Below, piece after piece: positions 28,990 through 38,094 of a stretch of DNA of 49,187 bases. The stretch's first letter is position 1. Each line of letters begins with the position of its first letter. This DNA comes from an uncultured delta proteobacterium (GTDB lineage: Bacteria; Myxococcota_A; Polyangia; Polyangiales; Ga0077539). The notes beneath the pieces are model-generated. The model saw only the letters and a list, made by a program, of their open reading frames with translations, was not told the DNA's origin and did no database searches. The position numbers and the translations under genes are program-made. The DNA is taken from positions 1 to 49,187 of the forward strand of contig CAIMWA010000648.1 in the NCBI GenBank assembly GCA_903845045.1, given 5' to 3'.

Positions 28990-29596
28990 GATCGTCCTCG
29001 CGCTGACCTGCGGCTGCGCCACGACGCCCGCCGTGCCGGTCGCGCACCCGAGGGCGGTGCCGCCGGGCGTGGCTCCGATGGCGTTCGTGTCGGCCGCGCT
29101 CGAACGCGATCTGCCGGCCTTCGTCGACACGTTGTCGACGCAGGGCCGCGACGGCTATCGACGGCTTCGACTGGGATCGGAGCAGATGGAGGGCTGGCTC
29201 GGTCCCGACGCCCTCACGCGGCAGCGCAACACGCTCGTCGGCATCGTTCCTTCAGCGAACGACCGGCGGTGGACGGCGTGGCGTCGCTGGGGCGGGAGCA
29301 CCGTCGCGGGCTGGTGCGCGCGGGGCGTGCGCGTCGCCGAGCGCGACGGCGCCGAGGGCTTCACCACCCGCACCGTGGTCATCGACCGGCTCCTCGTCGT
29401 CGGCGTTCGCGACGGCGCGACCTGGGCTGCGTGGACCGAAGGGCTGGTGCTCGAGCAGGGCGGCTGGCGCCTCGCGCCGTGGGTACCCCACGCGGCCTCC
29501 GTCGAAGCGCCGCGCCGCGCCCACCCCGACGTCGACCTGTGGGACTGCGACCTCGCGCGGCGGCCCGCTACTTCAGCTCCGCCGCCTGGCGGATGA
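28961..29596 (+). CDS. Small exported protein of unknown function
   Basis: 211 residues from ATG 28961, or 207 from ATG 28973. It overlaps the end of the preceding gene by 29 nt. The N-terminus is Arg-rich and then hydrophobic (RRRSEIVLALTCGC) with Cys residues, a possible but imperfect lipoprotein signal. The remainder contains SAALERDLPAFVDTLS and three strands around VVIDRLLVVGVRDGATW and WAAWTEGLVLEQGGWRLAPWV. That arrangement recalls SnoaL/NTF2-like lipoproteins, but I cannot assign a family. It has no 41-residue Cys module. Its 3' end overlaps the minus-strand gene by 29 nt. Confidence 0.6.
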   Translation: MNRCMRRRSEIVLALTCGCATTPAVPVAHPRAVPPGVAPMAFVSAALERDLPAFVDTLSTQGRDGYRRLRLGSEQMEGWLGPDALTRQRNTLVGIVPSANDRRWTAWRRWGGSTVAGWCARGVRVAERDGAEGFTTRTVVIDRLLVVGVRDGATWAAWTEGLVLEQGGWRLAPWVPHAASVEAPRRAHPDVDLWDCDLARRPATSAPPPGG

Positions 29597-29921
29597 AATC
29601 CTCGATGACCTGCGACAGGTCGCTCGAGATGTCGGCATCGGCGATGGGGAGCAGCGTGCTGCGTCGCGACCGCCCCATGGCGCCGCCGCTGTTCTCGCGG
29701 GTCATCAGCGCGAGCACGTGCAGGCGCACCTCGTGCCCCTCGCGCATCGCGCGACCGCGCTGACCGTCCGACATCCCGAGCGCGAGGGCGCGCAGCAGCG
29801 CCTTGCTCTGCGCCGGATCGTCACAGCCGGCCTGCGCCAGCGACGCGGCGGCCCGCGGGTCGACGCCGCGCGCGCCAGACAGGTAGCCCATGAGGTATTG
29901 CGAGTGGAGGTTCAGAGCCAC
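29568..29921 (-). CDS. Hypothetical protein downstream of tRNA-Leu
   Basis: 117 residues if GTG 29921 is the start (NLHSQYLMGYLSGARG follows); ATG 29891 would give 107 residues. The frame continues open into the tRNA gene upstream, but that part cannot be protein. It is mostly helical, with DPRAAASLAQAGC, QSKALLRALALGMSDGQR and a C-terminal amphipathic stretch DISSDLSQVIEDFIRQAAELK. No family is recognised and no signal peptide is visible. An 11-base homopolymer (G on the plus strand) lies between it and the tRNA on the same strand. Coding is supported by the uniform GC third-position pattern; the start is uncertain. Confidence 0.55.
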   Translation of the reverse strand: MALNLHSQYLMGYLSGARGVDPRAAASLAQAGCDDPAQSKALLRALALGMSDGQRGRAMREGHEVRLHVLALMTRENSGGAMGRSRRSTLLPIADADISSDLSQVIEDFIRQAAELK

Positions 29922-29939
29922 GGGTTTTCCGGGACCGTT

Positions 29940-29950
29940 GGGGGGGGGGG
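29940..29950. repeat. G11 homopolymer tract between tRNA-Leu and a small gene
   Basis: Eleven consecutive G on the plus strand (C on the minus strand), 18 nt upstream of the GTG at 29921. It is a candidate slippage site, or could be a sequencing/assembly length error. Confidence 0.8.
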
Positions 29951-29954
29951 AGGG

Positions 29955-30036
29955 TGCGAGGAGCGGGAGTTGAACCCGCACGCCGTGAGGCACCGGATCC
30001 TAAGTCCGGCGCGTCTGCCAATTCCGCCATCCTCGC
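29955..30036 (-). tRNA. tRNA-Leu (anticodon UAG)
   Basis: The minus strand reads 5' GCGAGGAUGGCGGAAUUGGC and folds as a class II tRNA. The acceptor GCGAGGA pairs with UCCUCGC. The anticodon loop is CU-UAG-GA within a CCGGA/UCCGG stem, and there is a long variable arm. The T arm is GCGGG-UUCAACU-CCCGC. The discriminator is A and CCA is not fully encoded. The anticodon UAG identifies leucine (CUA/CUG codons). Length is 82 nt. Confidence 0.95.
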
Positions 30037-30043
30037 GTGCGGG

Positions 30044-30071
30044 AGCCTGCGCGTGCTTCTACCAGAGGCAA
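30044..30071 (-). promoter_or_regulatory. Candidate tRNA-Leu promoter
   Basis: Minus strand: TTGCCT (30071-30066), 16-nt spacer, CAGGCT (30049-30044), 7 nt before the tRNA 5' end at 30036. It is divergent from the glycosyltransferase -10 box at 30131. Confidence 0.4.
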
Positions 30072-30130
30072 CCGCCGCCGTCATCGCCTCGCTGCCTCCG
30101 CGGCGATCCCCTTCGCTCACGGGATTCTGG

Positions 30131-30136
30131 TAAGAC
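30131..30136 (+). promoter_or_regulatory. Possible -10 box with short leader for the first GT39 gene
   Basis: TAAGAC lies 9 nt before ATG 30146. No convincing -35 was found. Confidence 0.35.
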
Positions 30137-30145
30137 GTGCGCCCC

Positions 30146-32962
30146 ATGTCGGCGGAGACAGAAGAACCAGGGCAGCCTCGCGACCCCGAAACGGCAGCGG
30201 AATCCGCGCCCGTCGAGCCTGTGACGGAGGCCGTCGCAGCGTCTCCGGCGCTGGTCGCGACGGCGTCGCCGAGGGGAGACGCACGCCGTCCGACGGTGGT
30301 CGACGCGGTGCTCGCGGTCGTCGGCATCGGCGGCCTCGCGGGGCTCATGCTGCACGCCGGGCACGCGCGCGCCGGCGTCCCGCTGGGCATCTTGCTGGCC
30401 TTCGTCGCCGTGACGGGACTCCTCGGGCTGCTGGGTGACTCGCCGCTGCGGCTTCGCGGCGACGAGCGCACGGTGACCACGGAGACCGAGCGCGGCCCGA
30501 TCTGGAAGCGTGAAGGCTTCTGGGTCGTGGTCTTCGCCGGGCTCCTCTACCTGCCCATGGCCGGCGCCTACGGCCTCTGGGATCCGTGGGAGACGCACTA
30601 CTCCGAGGTCGCCCGGGAGATCCTCTCGCGCGACGATTGGATCACCACCTGGTGGGGCCAGGAGGGCTGGTTCATGTCCAAGCCGATCCTCATCTTCTGG
30701 ATGAGCGCCATCGGCATGGGCGTCGGCTCGCTCTTCGGCCTCCGCGTCGGTCCCGACGGCGGGCCGCAGTTCCAGGAGTGGTGCATCCGCGTGCCCATCG
30801 CGCTGCTCGCCATCGCCGCGCTCTGGGCCTTGTACCGCGCCGTCGCCAGCGCCTTCGGGCGGCGCGCGGGCATGCTCGTGGCGTTCGTCCTCGCGACGAT
30901 GCCGCACTGGTTCTTCCTCGCGCACCAGGCGATGACCGACATGCCCTTCGTGGGCCCGCTGGTGCTCGCCGTGGCGTCGCTGATGCTCGCCATCACCGCC
31001 GGCGACAAGGTCGCGGAGCCGTACCGCGTCACCGTCTTCGGTCGCAGCTTCCGCTGGTCGCACTGGCACACCACCATCGGCCTGCTGCTGATCCTGGCGC
31101 TGCCGCAGATCATGTACCTCGTGACCCGCGCGATGGTCGTGTCGTGCCCCGAGGACGCGCGCATGGCGCAGTGCGACGAGATGCTGCGCGCGAACCGCAT
31201 CGGCCGCATGCAGTTCCCGGTGGAGACGTACTTCTACGGCTCCGCGGGCAACAGCGCCGACACCCTCGAGCACAGCGTCCCCGGCTCGCCGAAGTGGGAG
31301 CGCCTGCTCAACGTCGTCCCGTTCTTCCCGTCGGTGGTGCAGGGCCTGCTCTGGATCGTCCTCGGCGGCATCGCGCTCCTCGTGCTGCGCCGCGAGCGCC
31401 GCCTGCGCGACCTTCACTTCATCCTCTTCTACGTGTGGTGCGCGGTGTCGACGATGGGCAAGGGCCCCGCCGGCCTCGCCATCCCCGGTGCCATCGCCGC
31501 GGCGTACCTCGTGGTGTCCCGCGAGTGGGGGCTCGTCCGTCGTGCGCGGCCGTTCACCGGGCTGCTCGTCTTCCTCGTCGTAGCGATGCCCTGGTACGTC
31601 GCGATCCTCGGGCGCCTCGGCAACGAGTTCTTCGATCGCTTCGTCGTGCACGACATCATCAACCGCACGATGGTCGGCGTGCACGGCGACACCGGGTCCG
31701 TGCGCTACTTCATCTGGCAGCTCGGCTACGCCATGTTCCCGTGGTCGGGCCTCGTGCCGGTGGCGCTCCTCGGTTGGCGCCAGGTGGTGCCGCCGGGCTC
31801 CACCCCGGAGCAGCGCGCCGTGGCCCGCATCGGCGTGCTCTGGTTCGTGCTGTCGTTCGTGCTCTTCAGCGCGATGATCACGAAGTTCCACCACTACATC
31901 TTCCCCGCCGTACCGGGCGCTGCGGTGATGGTGGGCCTGCTCCTCGAGCGGCTCCTCGGCTCTTCGGCGGTGGGCCGCGCGCGCAACCCGGCGGCGTCCA
32001 TCGCGGCGCTCGTGGGCGGCGTGCTCTCGCTCGTCGTGGGCATCGCGAGCTTCACCGGCTCCGCACGAGGCGTGATCCCGCGCTCTGCCGAAGGGACGCC
32101 CCTTCCTGCGTCGCCGGGCCTCGGCGTCGCGCTGTGCATCGTCGCGGCCGGTCTCCTCGCCGTGGCCTGGTATTTCGGCCGTGAGCCCGGCGTCGTCTCC
32201 GAGGACGAGAACCCCGCTCCAGGCAGCGAGGCCGCGTACCGGGCCGCGGGCCTCGGGGCCATGGCCGTCGCCGCCGCTGCCATCGTGGCCTTCGTCGCGC
32301 GCGACCTGCAGTACGACGGACCGTCGCATCCGCCGGGCTACCAGCGCCTGCTGCAGCTCTTCACGTACCAGTACGAGCGCCTCTGGCCGTCCCGGTCGTT
32401 CAACTACCACGCGATCCTCGTGGGCTTCGGCGCGGCGGCGGTCATCGCGTGCGCGGCGCTGGCGGTGCATCGGGCGCGGGTCTTCGCGGCGCGGGCGATG
32501 GTGGCCGTGGGCTTCCTCTTCGCGATGTGGGCGCTCGACTTCTACATGGTCGACGTGTCGCGGCACTGGTCGCAGCGCTCGCTCTTCGAGCGGTACTACG
32601 CGCTCCGCCATGCCCGCACCGACGGCGACCTCGAGGGCGAGGACGCCCGCTACGACCACGACGCGATCGGCGCTTACCAGATGAACTGGAAGGGCGAGAA
32701 CTTCTACACCGGCGGGCGCTGCGCGATGCTCGACTGCGGCGACCTTCCGTTCTGCTCGAACCACCTGCGGCAGTGGCTCGACCACCACCGTGGGCAGCAC
32801 CTGTTCTTCGTCAGCGAGCGCTCGCACGGCGCCAACGTCGTGTCGACGGTGACCTCCGCAGGAGGCACCGCCCGCGAGCTCACCGACGAGTGGGACCAGA
32901 ACAAGTTCGTGCTCGTCGAGGCGACCGCCGGCAACGGCCGTCCCGAAGCCGCCGCGCACTGA
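30146..32962 (+). CDS. ArnT/GT39-like membrane glycosyltransferase, copy 1
   Basis: 938 residues from ATG 30146; a GTG at 30137 is an alternative. About 13 or more hydrophobic segments are visible. The GT39/ArnT/PMT signature is in the first periplasmic loop: GLWDPWETHYSEVAREIL (Asp146, Glu149), where family enzymes use an acidic residue to bind the polyprenyl-phosphate sugar. SKPILIFWMSAIGM, ALTDMPF-like (here AMTDMPF) and KFHHYIFPAVPGAAVMVGLLLER also match. A ~90-residue soluble N-terminal tail and a ~150-residue C-terminal periplasmic part (HWSQRSLFERYYALRH, MNWKGENFYTGG) are extra. These enzymes transfer sugar to lipid A, protein or glycan; which one here is unknown. The adjacent copy is a clear paralogue. 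Confidence 0.88.
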   Translation: MSAETEEPGQPRDPETAAESAPVEPVTEAVAASPALVATASPRGDARRPTVVDAVLAVVGIGGLAGLMLHAGHARAGVPLGILLAFVAVTGLLGLLGDSPLRLRGDERTVTTETERGPIWKREGFWVVVFAGLLYLPMAGAYGLWDPWETHYSEVAREILSRDDWITTWWGQEGWFMSKPILIFWMSAIGMGVGSLFGLRVGPDGGPQFQEWCIRVPIALLAIAALWALYRAVASAFGRRAGMLVAFVLATMPHWFFLAHQAMTDMPFVGPLVLAVASLMLAITAGDKVAEPYRVTVFGRSFRWSHWHTTIGLLLILALPQIMYLVTRAMVVSCPEDARMAQCDEMLRANRIGRMQFPVETYFYGSAGNSADTLEHSVPGSPKWERLLNVVPFFPSVVQGLLWIVLGGIALLVLRRERRLRDLHFILFYVWCAVSTMGKGPAGLAIPGAIAAAYLVVSREWGLVRRARPFTGLLVFLVVAMPWYVAILGRLGNEFFDRFVVHDIINRTMVGVHGDTGSVRYFIWQLGYAMFPWSGLVPVALLGWRQVVPPGSTPEQRAVARIGVLWFVLSFVLFSAMITKFHHYIFPAVPGAAVMVGLLLERLLGSSAVGRARNPAASIAALVGGVLSLVVGIASFTGSARGVIPRSAEGTPLPASPGLGVALCIVAAGLLAVAWYFGREPGVVSEDENPAPGSEAAYRAAGLGAMAVAAAAIVAFVARDLQYDGPSHPPGYQRLLQLFTYQYERLWPSRSFNYHAILVGFGAAAVIACAALAVHRARVFAARAMVAVGFLFAMWALDFYMVDVSRHWSQRSLFERYYALRHARTDGDLEGEDARYDHDAIGAYQMNWKGENFYTGGRCAMLDCGDLPFCSNHLRQWLDHHRGQHLFFVSERSHGANVVSTVTSAGGTARELTDEWDQNKFVLVEATAGNGRPEAAAH

Positions 32963-32965
32963 GGA
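32961..32965 (+). promoter_or_regulatory. Shine-Dalgarno site of the second GT39 gene
   Basis: GAGGA at 32961-32965 overlaps the previous stop and lies 8 nt before ATG 32974, supporting that start and co-transcription. Confidence 0.6.
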
Positions 32966-32973
32966 ACCAACCG

Positions 32974-35604
32974 ATGGCCGATCCCGTCACCGAACGGACC
33001 GCGACGCAGGCTCCCATGGACCATCGTCGCCGCGACCTCGCGCTGACGGCGCTGCCGCTCGCGCTCTTCGCGGGGCTGCTGCGCTGGCCGGGGCATTTCC
33101 CCGCGGGGGCCTGGGTGGGCCTCGCGATGGTCCTCGCCGCGACGCTGGGCATTCTCGGGTTGCTCGGCGACTCACCGCTCGACGTTCGTGGCGACGAGCG
33201 CGAGCCCGACGCCGACGCTACGCCGTGGTGGCGCCGCCCGGGCTGGCTCGTCGTGTTGGTGGCGGGCGGGCTCTATCTCCCCCTCGCGGGCGCCTTCGGG
33301 CTCTGGGACCCGTGGGAGACGCACTACTCCGAGGTGGCGCGGGAGATCCTCTCGCGCGACGACTGGATCACGCTCTGGTGGGCGCAGGAGGGCTGGTTCG
33401 TCTCGAAGCCCATCCTCATCTTCTGGATGAGCGCCCTCGGCATGCTCTTCGGCGCGCCCTTCGGCGTGCGCTTCGAGGCCGACGCGGGGCCCAACCTCCA
33501 AGAGTGGTTCATCCGCGTTCCCATCTGCGCGCTCGCCATCGGCGCGGTGTGGGCGGTCTTCCGCGCGGTGTCGCGTGCCTGGGGACCGCGTGCGGGGCTC
33601 CTCGCAGCGCTCGTGCTCGCGACGATGCCGCAGTGGTTCTTTCTCGCGCACCAGGCGATGACCGACATGCCCTTCGTCGCGACGCTCACGCTCGCGCTGT
33701 GCATGTTCACCCTCGCGGTGCTGGCGCCCTCCGACGAGCAGACCGTCGCGCGCCTCGTCCGCATCGGACCGCTGACGCTGCGGGTGTCGCTGTGGCACCT
33801 GACCGTGGGCCTCGTGCTCGTGCTCGCGCTGCCGCAGATCGGGTACCTGCTCACCCGTCCGCTGGCGGCGGGGTGCGGCGGCGACGCGACGGAGCAATGC
33901 ACCCGCATGCTCCACGCCAACCGCATCGGCGGGATGCAGTTCCCGGTGGAGACGTTCTTCTCGGGCTCGGCGGGCAACTCCGCGGCGACGGCGGCGGCGA
34001 GCGTGCCGGGGTCGCCGGCGTGGGAGCGCGTCGCGAGCGCGGTGCCGTTCTTCCCTTCGGTGTTGCAGGGTGCGCTGTGGTGCGGCGTGCTCGCGTGGGC
34101 GCTCCAGTCCGTGCGCCGCGAGCGCTCGCTGCGAGGTCTCTACTTCGCGCTGTTCTACGTGTGGTGCGCGGTGTCCACGATGGGCAAGGGACCCGCGGGG
34201 CTCGCGATCCCCGGAGCCGTCGCGCTGCTGCACTTCGCGGCGTCGGGTCGCTGGCGCGAGCTGAAGGAGATCCGCCTCGGCGCGGGCATCCTGCTGTTCC
34301 TCGTCGTGGGCATGCCCTGGTACGTCGCCATCACCGGGCGCCTCGGCAACGAATTCATCCAGCGCTTCATCGTCCACGACATCATCAACCGCACCGTGCT
34401 CGGCGTGCACGGCGACACCGGCTCCGTGCGGTACTTCGTGTGGCAGCTGGGCTACGCGATGTTCCCGTGGTCGGGCCTCGTACCCGCGGCCCTCGTCGCG
34501 GGCCGCTCCGTGCTCGGAACGTCGTCGACGCAAGGCCAGCGCGACGTCGCGCGCATCGGCCTGCTGTGGTTCGCCGTGTCCTTCGTGCTCTTCAGCGCGA
34601 TGATCACGAAGTTCCACCACTACATCTTCCCGGCGCTGCCCGGCGCTGCGGTGCTCGTGGGGCTGCTCCTCGAGCGCTTCCTGGCGTCGAACCGCGACGC
34701 CGACGGTTCACCCCCAGACGTCTGGGGGGCGCGCATCGCCGGCGTGGTGCTCTCGGTGCTCGGCGTCGCGCGCATGGCCGGATCCTGGAGCGGTCGCCTC
34801 GATGGACATGGCGTCGCCGCGCCGGCGAACCCGGTGCTCGGTGGCGTGCTTCTCGCGCTCGGCGTCGGAGCCCTCGGGTACGCATGGTGGCGCGCGCCGC
34901 GTACGGGCAACGCCGATCGCTGGGACACGATGCTCGGGGCCTTCGGCGTCGTCGGCGCCCTGGTGACCACGCTCGTCGCGCGGGACCTGTGCACGCGGCG
35001 GAGCGTCCCGCCGGGCAGCGAGCGGTTCATCCACCTGTTCGTCTACAACTACGACCGGGCGTGGCCGCTGCGCTTCCTCGACTTCTCGCCGATGCTCCTC
35101 GGCTTCTCCGTCGTGGCCGTGGCGTGCCTCGCGCTGCTCGCCGTGGCGCCGCTCCGCGCGTCGATGGTGGCCGCGCTGGTCACCGTCGCCGTGTTCTTCG
35201 CGGGCTGGTCCCTCGACGGCTACATGATGGCGGTGACGCCGCACTGGTCGCAGCGCGGGCTCATGGAGCGCTACTACGCGCGGCGCCACCCCGCGACCGG
35301 CGGCATGTTCCGCTTCGACCCGTTGATCGCGCACCAGATGAACTGGAAGGGCGAGAACTTCTACACAGGCAACCACCTCGTCGTGGAGGAGTGCGGGCTG
35401 AAGTACTGCAGCGGCACCACCAACGAGTGGATGCGCGCGCACCCGGGAATCCGCGCGTTCTTCATCACCGAGCACTCGCGCGTGCAGGGGCTGCTCGGAC
35501 AGATCCGGCAGCAGGGCGGTAACGGCAGCGAGATCAGCACCGAGGCCGACGACAACAAGTTCGTGCTCGTCGAAGCCACGCTCGGACCGCGCGCGACGCC
35601 GTGA
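32974..35604 (+). CDS. ArnT/GT39-like membrane glycosyltransferase, copy 2 (tandem paralogue)
   Basis: 876 residues. It is strongly similar to the preceding gene over nearly the whole length: LGLLGDSPLDVRGDERE, GLWDPWETHYSEVAREILSR (Asp112, Glu115), SKPILIFWMSALGM, AMTDMPF, MQFPVETFFSGSAGNSA and NEFIQRFIVHDIINRTVLGV are shared, with many substitutions elsewhere. It lacks the long acidic N-terminal tail of copy 1. The C-terminal domain carries HWSQRGLMERYYARRH and MNWKGENFYTGN as in copy 1. Divergence suggests an old duplication, so the two may act on different donors or acceptors, or form a heterodimer. It starts 11 nt after copy 1 and overlaps the next gene by GTGA. Confidence 0.88.
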   Translation: MADPVTERTATQAPMDHRRRDLALTALPLALFAGLLRWPGHFPAGAWVGLAMVLAATLGILGLLGDSPLDVRGDEREPDADATPWWRRPGWLVVLVAGGLYLPLAGAFGLWDPWETHYSEVAREILSRDDWITLWWAQEGWFVSKPILIFWMSALGMLFGAPFGVRFEADAGPNLQEWFIRVPICALAIGAVWAVFRAVSRAWGPRAGLLAALVLATMPQWFFLAHQAMTDMPFVATLTLALCMFTLAVLAPSDEQTVARLVRIGPLTLRVSLWHLTVGLVLVLALPQIGYLLTRPLAAGCGGDATEQCTRMLHANRIGGMQFPVETFFSGSAGNSAATAAASVPGSPAWERVASAVPFFPSVLQGALWCGVLAWALQSVRRERSLRGLYFALFYVWCAVSTMGKGPAGLAIPGAVALLHFAASGRWRELKEIRLGAGILLFLVVGMPWYVAITGRLGNEFIQRFIVHDIINRTVLGVHGDTGSVRYFVWQLGYAMFPWSGLVPAALVAGRSVLGTSSTQGQRDVARIGLLWFAVSFVLFSAMITKFHHYIFPALPGAAVLVGLLLERFLASNRDADGSPPDVWGARIAGVVLSVLGVARMAGSWSGRLDGHGVAAPANPVLGGVLLALGVGALGYAWWRAPRTGNADRWDTMLGAFGVVGALVTTLVARDLCTRRSVPPGSERFIHLFVYNYDRAWPLRFLDFSPMLLGFSVVAVACLALLAVAPLRASMVAALVTVAVFFAGWSLDGYMMAVTPHWSQRGLMERYYARRHPATGGMFRFDPLIAHQMNWKGENFYTGNHLVVEECGLKYCSGTTNEWMRAHPGIRAFFITEHSRVQGLLGQIRQQGGNGSEISTEADDNKFVLVEATLGPRATP

Positions 35605-36380
35605 GCCCCTCCGTCGACGCCCACGTCGACGCGCTGCGCGCGGCCCTCGAGCGCGCACCGGGCTTCGCGGGCGAGTCCCCCGAACGCGTCGACGTCGTCG
35701 TGTCCGAACTGCGGCCCTTCGTCGAGGCGGCGCACCGATGCCGCGCGGCGCCTCCGACGGACCCGAGCTGGAGCGAGGCGCGCTCCCTCGCGCTGCTGTT
35801 TGCGTACCGCCTCGGCGACCAGGGCTACGCCGCGGGCGCCGTGACCGACGCGCTCCTAGCGTGGCGCGATGCCGCGGGCGAGGCTGCCGTGCTCGACCGG
35901 CTGCTCCCGCTGCTCCTCGACGGCTATGCGCGCGGCCGCGAGGATCGAGCACGCGCGTCGGCGGCGTCGCGTGCGGCGGCAGCAGCGCCGGTCTTCGAAG
36001 CCTCGCCGCGCCGGTGGGTCGCTTCGGGATTCGGTGCCGCGGACGCCGACGGCGCGCGCGACATCGTCTCGCGTACGTCCGTGCGGCTGCTTCGTCAGGA
36101 CGCCGAGGCGGTGATGCTCGACCTCGCCGCGTCGGTGCCCGACGATCCGTCGGTGTTGCTCGAGGCGGTGGCGCTCGAGCGCGACGCGCAGAGCCTCGGC
36201 GTGCGCTTCGTGCTCGCGGCGTCGGCCGAGACGCTGACGCGGCTGCGCGACGCCGGGTGGACGCCCGCGGCCGACACCGAGGTGCTGCCGACGACCGCGG
36301 CGGCGCTGCGATCGGCGCAATGGTCCGGCGGGGCCGCGCGCGTCGCCGTGGGCTGGGTCGCGGCGCGCCTCGGCGTCTGA
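35601..36380 (+). CDS. STAS-like hypothetical protein coupled to GT39 genes
   Basis: 259 residues from GTG 35601, overlapping the GT39 stop (GTGA). The N-terminal half is helical (VDAHVDALRAALERAPGF; EARSLALLFAYRLGDQGY), and VTDALLAWRDAAGEAAVLDRLLPLLLDGY recalls the RsbR-type N-terminal region. The C-terminal ~110 residues have the strand-helix order of a STAS (anti-anti-sigma-like) domain: EAVMLDLAASVPDDPSVLLE, then GVRFVLAASAETLTRLRDAGW. A phosphorylatable Ser is not obvious. This could be a regulatory protein, but the assignment is tentative. The operon position links it to the glycosyltransferases. Confidence 0.6.
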   Translation: MSPSVDAHVDALRAALERAPGFAGESPERVDVVVSELRPFVEAAHRCRAAPPTDPSWSEARSLALLFAYRLGDQGYAAGAVTDALLAWRDAAGEAAVLDRLLPLLLDGYARGREDRARASAASRAAAAAPVFEASPRRWVASGFGAADADGARDIVSRTSVRLLRQDAEAVMLDLAASVPDDPSVLLEAVALERDAQSLGVRFVLAASAETLTRLRDAGWTPAADTEVLPTTAAALRSAQWSGGAARVAVGWVAARLGV

Positions 36381-36400
36381 GAAGCGCTGAGCGTCGGAAA

Positions 36401-36430
36401 TTCCCGGCCCGTCGTGGCGAGGAGTAACGC
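36401..36430 (+). promoter_or_regulatory. Candidate leaderless promoter of aspartate kinase
   Basis: TTCCCG (36401-36406), 18-nt spacer, TAACGC (36425-36430), then 7 nt to ATG 36438. GAGGAG at 36418-36423 is too far away (14 nt) to be a good Shine-Dalgarno sequence. Confidence 0.45.
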
Positions 36431-36437
36431 TCGGGCC

Positions 36438-37616
36438 ATGAGCGTGATCGTCCAGAAGTACGGCGGTTCGTCCGTCGCAGACCTGACGCGCATCGGCCGC
36501 GTGGCCGACCGTGTCGCGGCCGCGCGCCGCGAGGGCGATCAGGTGGTGGTGGTCGTCAGCGCCATGGGAAAGACGACGGATCAGCTCCTCGCCATGGCCC
36601 GCGAGGTCAGCGCAACGCCGCCGCGGCGCGAGCTCGACATGCTCCTGTCCGTGGGCGAGCGCATCACCATGGCCCTTCTCGCCATCGCCCTGCAGCGCCG
36701 CGGCGAGGACGCCATCTCCTTCACCGGATCGCAGAGCGGCATCCTCACCAATGACCGGCACTTCGACGCCCGCATCATCGAGGTGCGCCCGTTCCGCATC
36801 GAGGACGAGCTCGCGCGTGGGCGCGTGGTCATCGTCGCCGGCTACCAGGGCATGTCGTACCGCCGCGAGATCACGACGCTCGGCAGGGGTGGCAGCGACA
36901 CCACCGCCGTCGCCCTCGCGGCCGCGCTGCGCGCCGACCGCTGCGAGATCTACTCCGACGTCGACGGCGTCTACACCGCCGATCCACGCGTGGTGACGGG
37001 CGCCGTCCACCTGCCCGCGATCGGCTACACGGAGCTGCAGGAGATGGCCGAGGCCGGGGCGAAGGTGCTCAACGCCGAGGCTGTCGCCTTCGCGAAGCGC
37101 GAGCGCATCGAGATCCACGCGCGCCGCACCGACGACGCTCCCGGGGACCCCAAGGCACGGGAGACCATCGTCCGCGCCGACGTCGCGCCGGCCCCGCAGC
37201 GCGTGCGGGCGGTGGCTGGCGACGTGAACGTGGCGTGGCTCCGAGGCCCCGGCGATGCCCTCGCGTTGCTCGACGTAGCCGAGGCGCAGGGCGTTCCGCT
37301 TCGCTCCGTGGAGGCCGCAGGGGGCTCGGTGCAGGCGTGGGTGTCGCTGCCGCGTGTGCCCGAGTGGGAGCGAGCGCGCGACGCCTTCGCTGCCGCCGGC
37401 TTCGCGACGGAGACCGACGCCGCGAGCGTGACCGTGGTGGGCGACGGATTGACCGAGGAGGCCTCGGTGCTCCGTGACACCCTCGCGTGCGTGCGCGCCG
37501 CGGGCGCCGAGGTGCGCGGGGTGTCGTCGTCGTCGTTCCGCATCATCGTCGCGGTGGACCGGTCGCTCGCCGACGACGTGACGCGGGCGCTGCACGCGCG
37601 GTTCTGCGCGGCGTGA
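36438..37616 (+). CDS. lysC: Aspartate kinase (monofunctional, with ACT regulatory region)
   Basis: 392 residues from ATG 36438; an in-frame start at 36414 would add eight residues. It phosphorylates aspartate as the first step of lysine, threonine and methionine synthesis. Visible motifs are KYGGSSVAD at 7-15 (KxGG-S kinase loop), [71 protein letters not shown] and [15 protein letters not shown]. The last ~140 residues form two ACT-type units ([46 protein letters not shown]), so feedback control by lysine or threonine is likely, though effector residues cannot be assigned. The C-terminal ACT ending is slightly shorter than average. Confidence 0.93.
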   Translation: MSVIVQKYGGSSVADLTRIGRVADRVAAARREGDQVVVVVSAMGKTTDQLLAMAREVSATPPRRELDMLLSVGERITMALLAIALQRRGEDAISFTGSQSGILTNDRHFDARIIEVRPFRIEDELARGRVVIVAGYQGMSYRREITTLGRGGSDTTAVALAAALRADRCEIYSDVDGVYTADPRVVTGAVHLPAIGYTELQEMAEAGAKVLNAEAVAFAKRERIEIHARRTDDAPGDPKARETIVRADVAPAPQRVRAVAGDVNVAWLRGPGDALALLDVAEAQGVPLRSVEAAGGSVQAWVSLPRVPEWERARDAFAAAGFATETDAASVTVVGDGLTEEASVLRDTLACVRAAGAEVRGVSSSSFRIIVAVDRSLADDVTRALHARFCAA

Positions 37617-37631
37617 CGGCGGTGGTAGCCT
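37602..37631 (+). promoter_or_regulatory. Candidate leaderless promoter before the secreted protein and sigma-54 regulator genes
   Basis: TTCTGC (37602-37607), 18-nt spacer, TAGCCT (37626-37631), then 8 nt to ATG 37640. It lies partly inside the end of lysC. Confidence 0.4.
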
Positions 37632-37639
37632 CGCGGGCG

Positions 37640-38094
37640 ATGCGCGCGGCGTGGGTCATCGGGGTGGTGCTCGGGGCGGCGTCGGCGCACGCCCAGGCGC
37701 CGGGGTTCGTGGAGCTGACGGTGGCTGCTCTCGGCAGCGGCGCCGGGGGCATCGGAGCGGCCGGCGACTCGCGGCTGCCGCTGCGTCCGCGGGACGTGCG
37801 CGACGACAACGGCACCCTTCGGCTTCGGGCGAGCGGAGCCCGAGGGAGCGTTCGCGACGTCGAGCTCTCGGTGCCCGCGAGCGCCGTCGGGAGCGCCGTG
37901 GCGGTGGGCGAGGGCGCGACGCTGCGGCTCACCTTCGCGTCCGGGCAGGCCCTCGAGCCGCGCCCTGGCGCGGGCACGGTGACCCTCGAGAGCTGGGACG
38001 GCAGCGCCGTGCGCGGAGCCTTCGACGCCGACCTCGTGCAGGGCCGCATGACGCTGCACGTGCACGGGCGCTTCGAAGGCGCGGTGGGGGCGCG

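Noticed and set aside
29922..29993. Longer start for the small minus-strand gene
   Set aside because: The extension reads through the tRNA-Leu T arm and the homopolymer, which cannot be coding.
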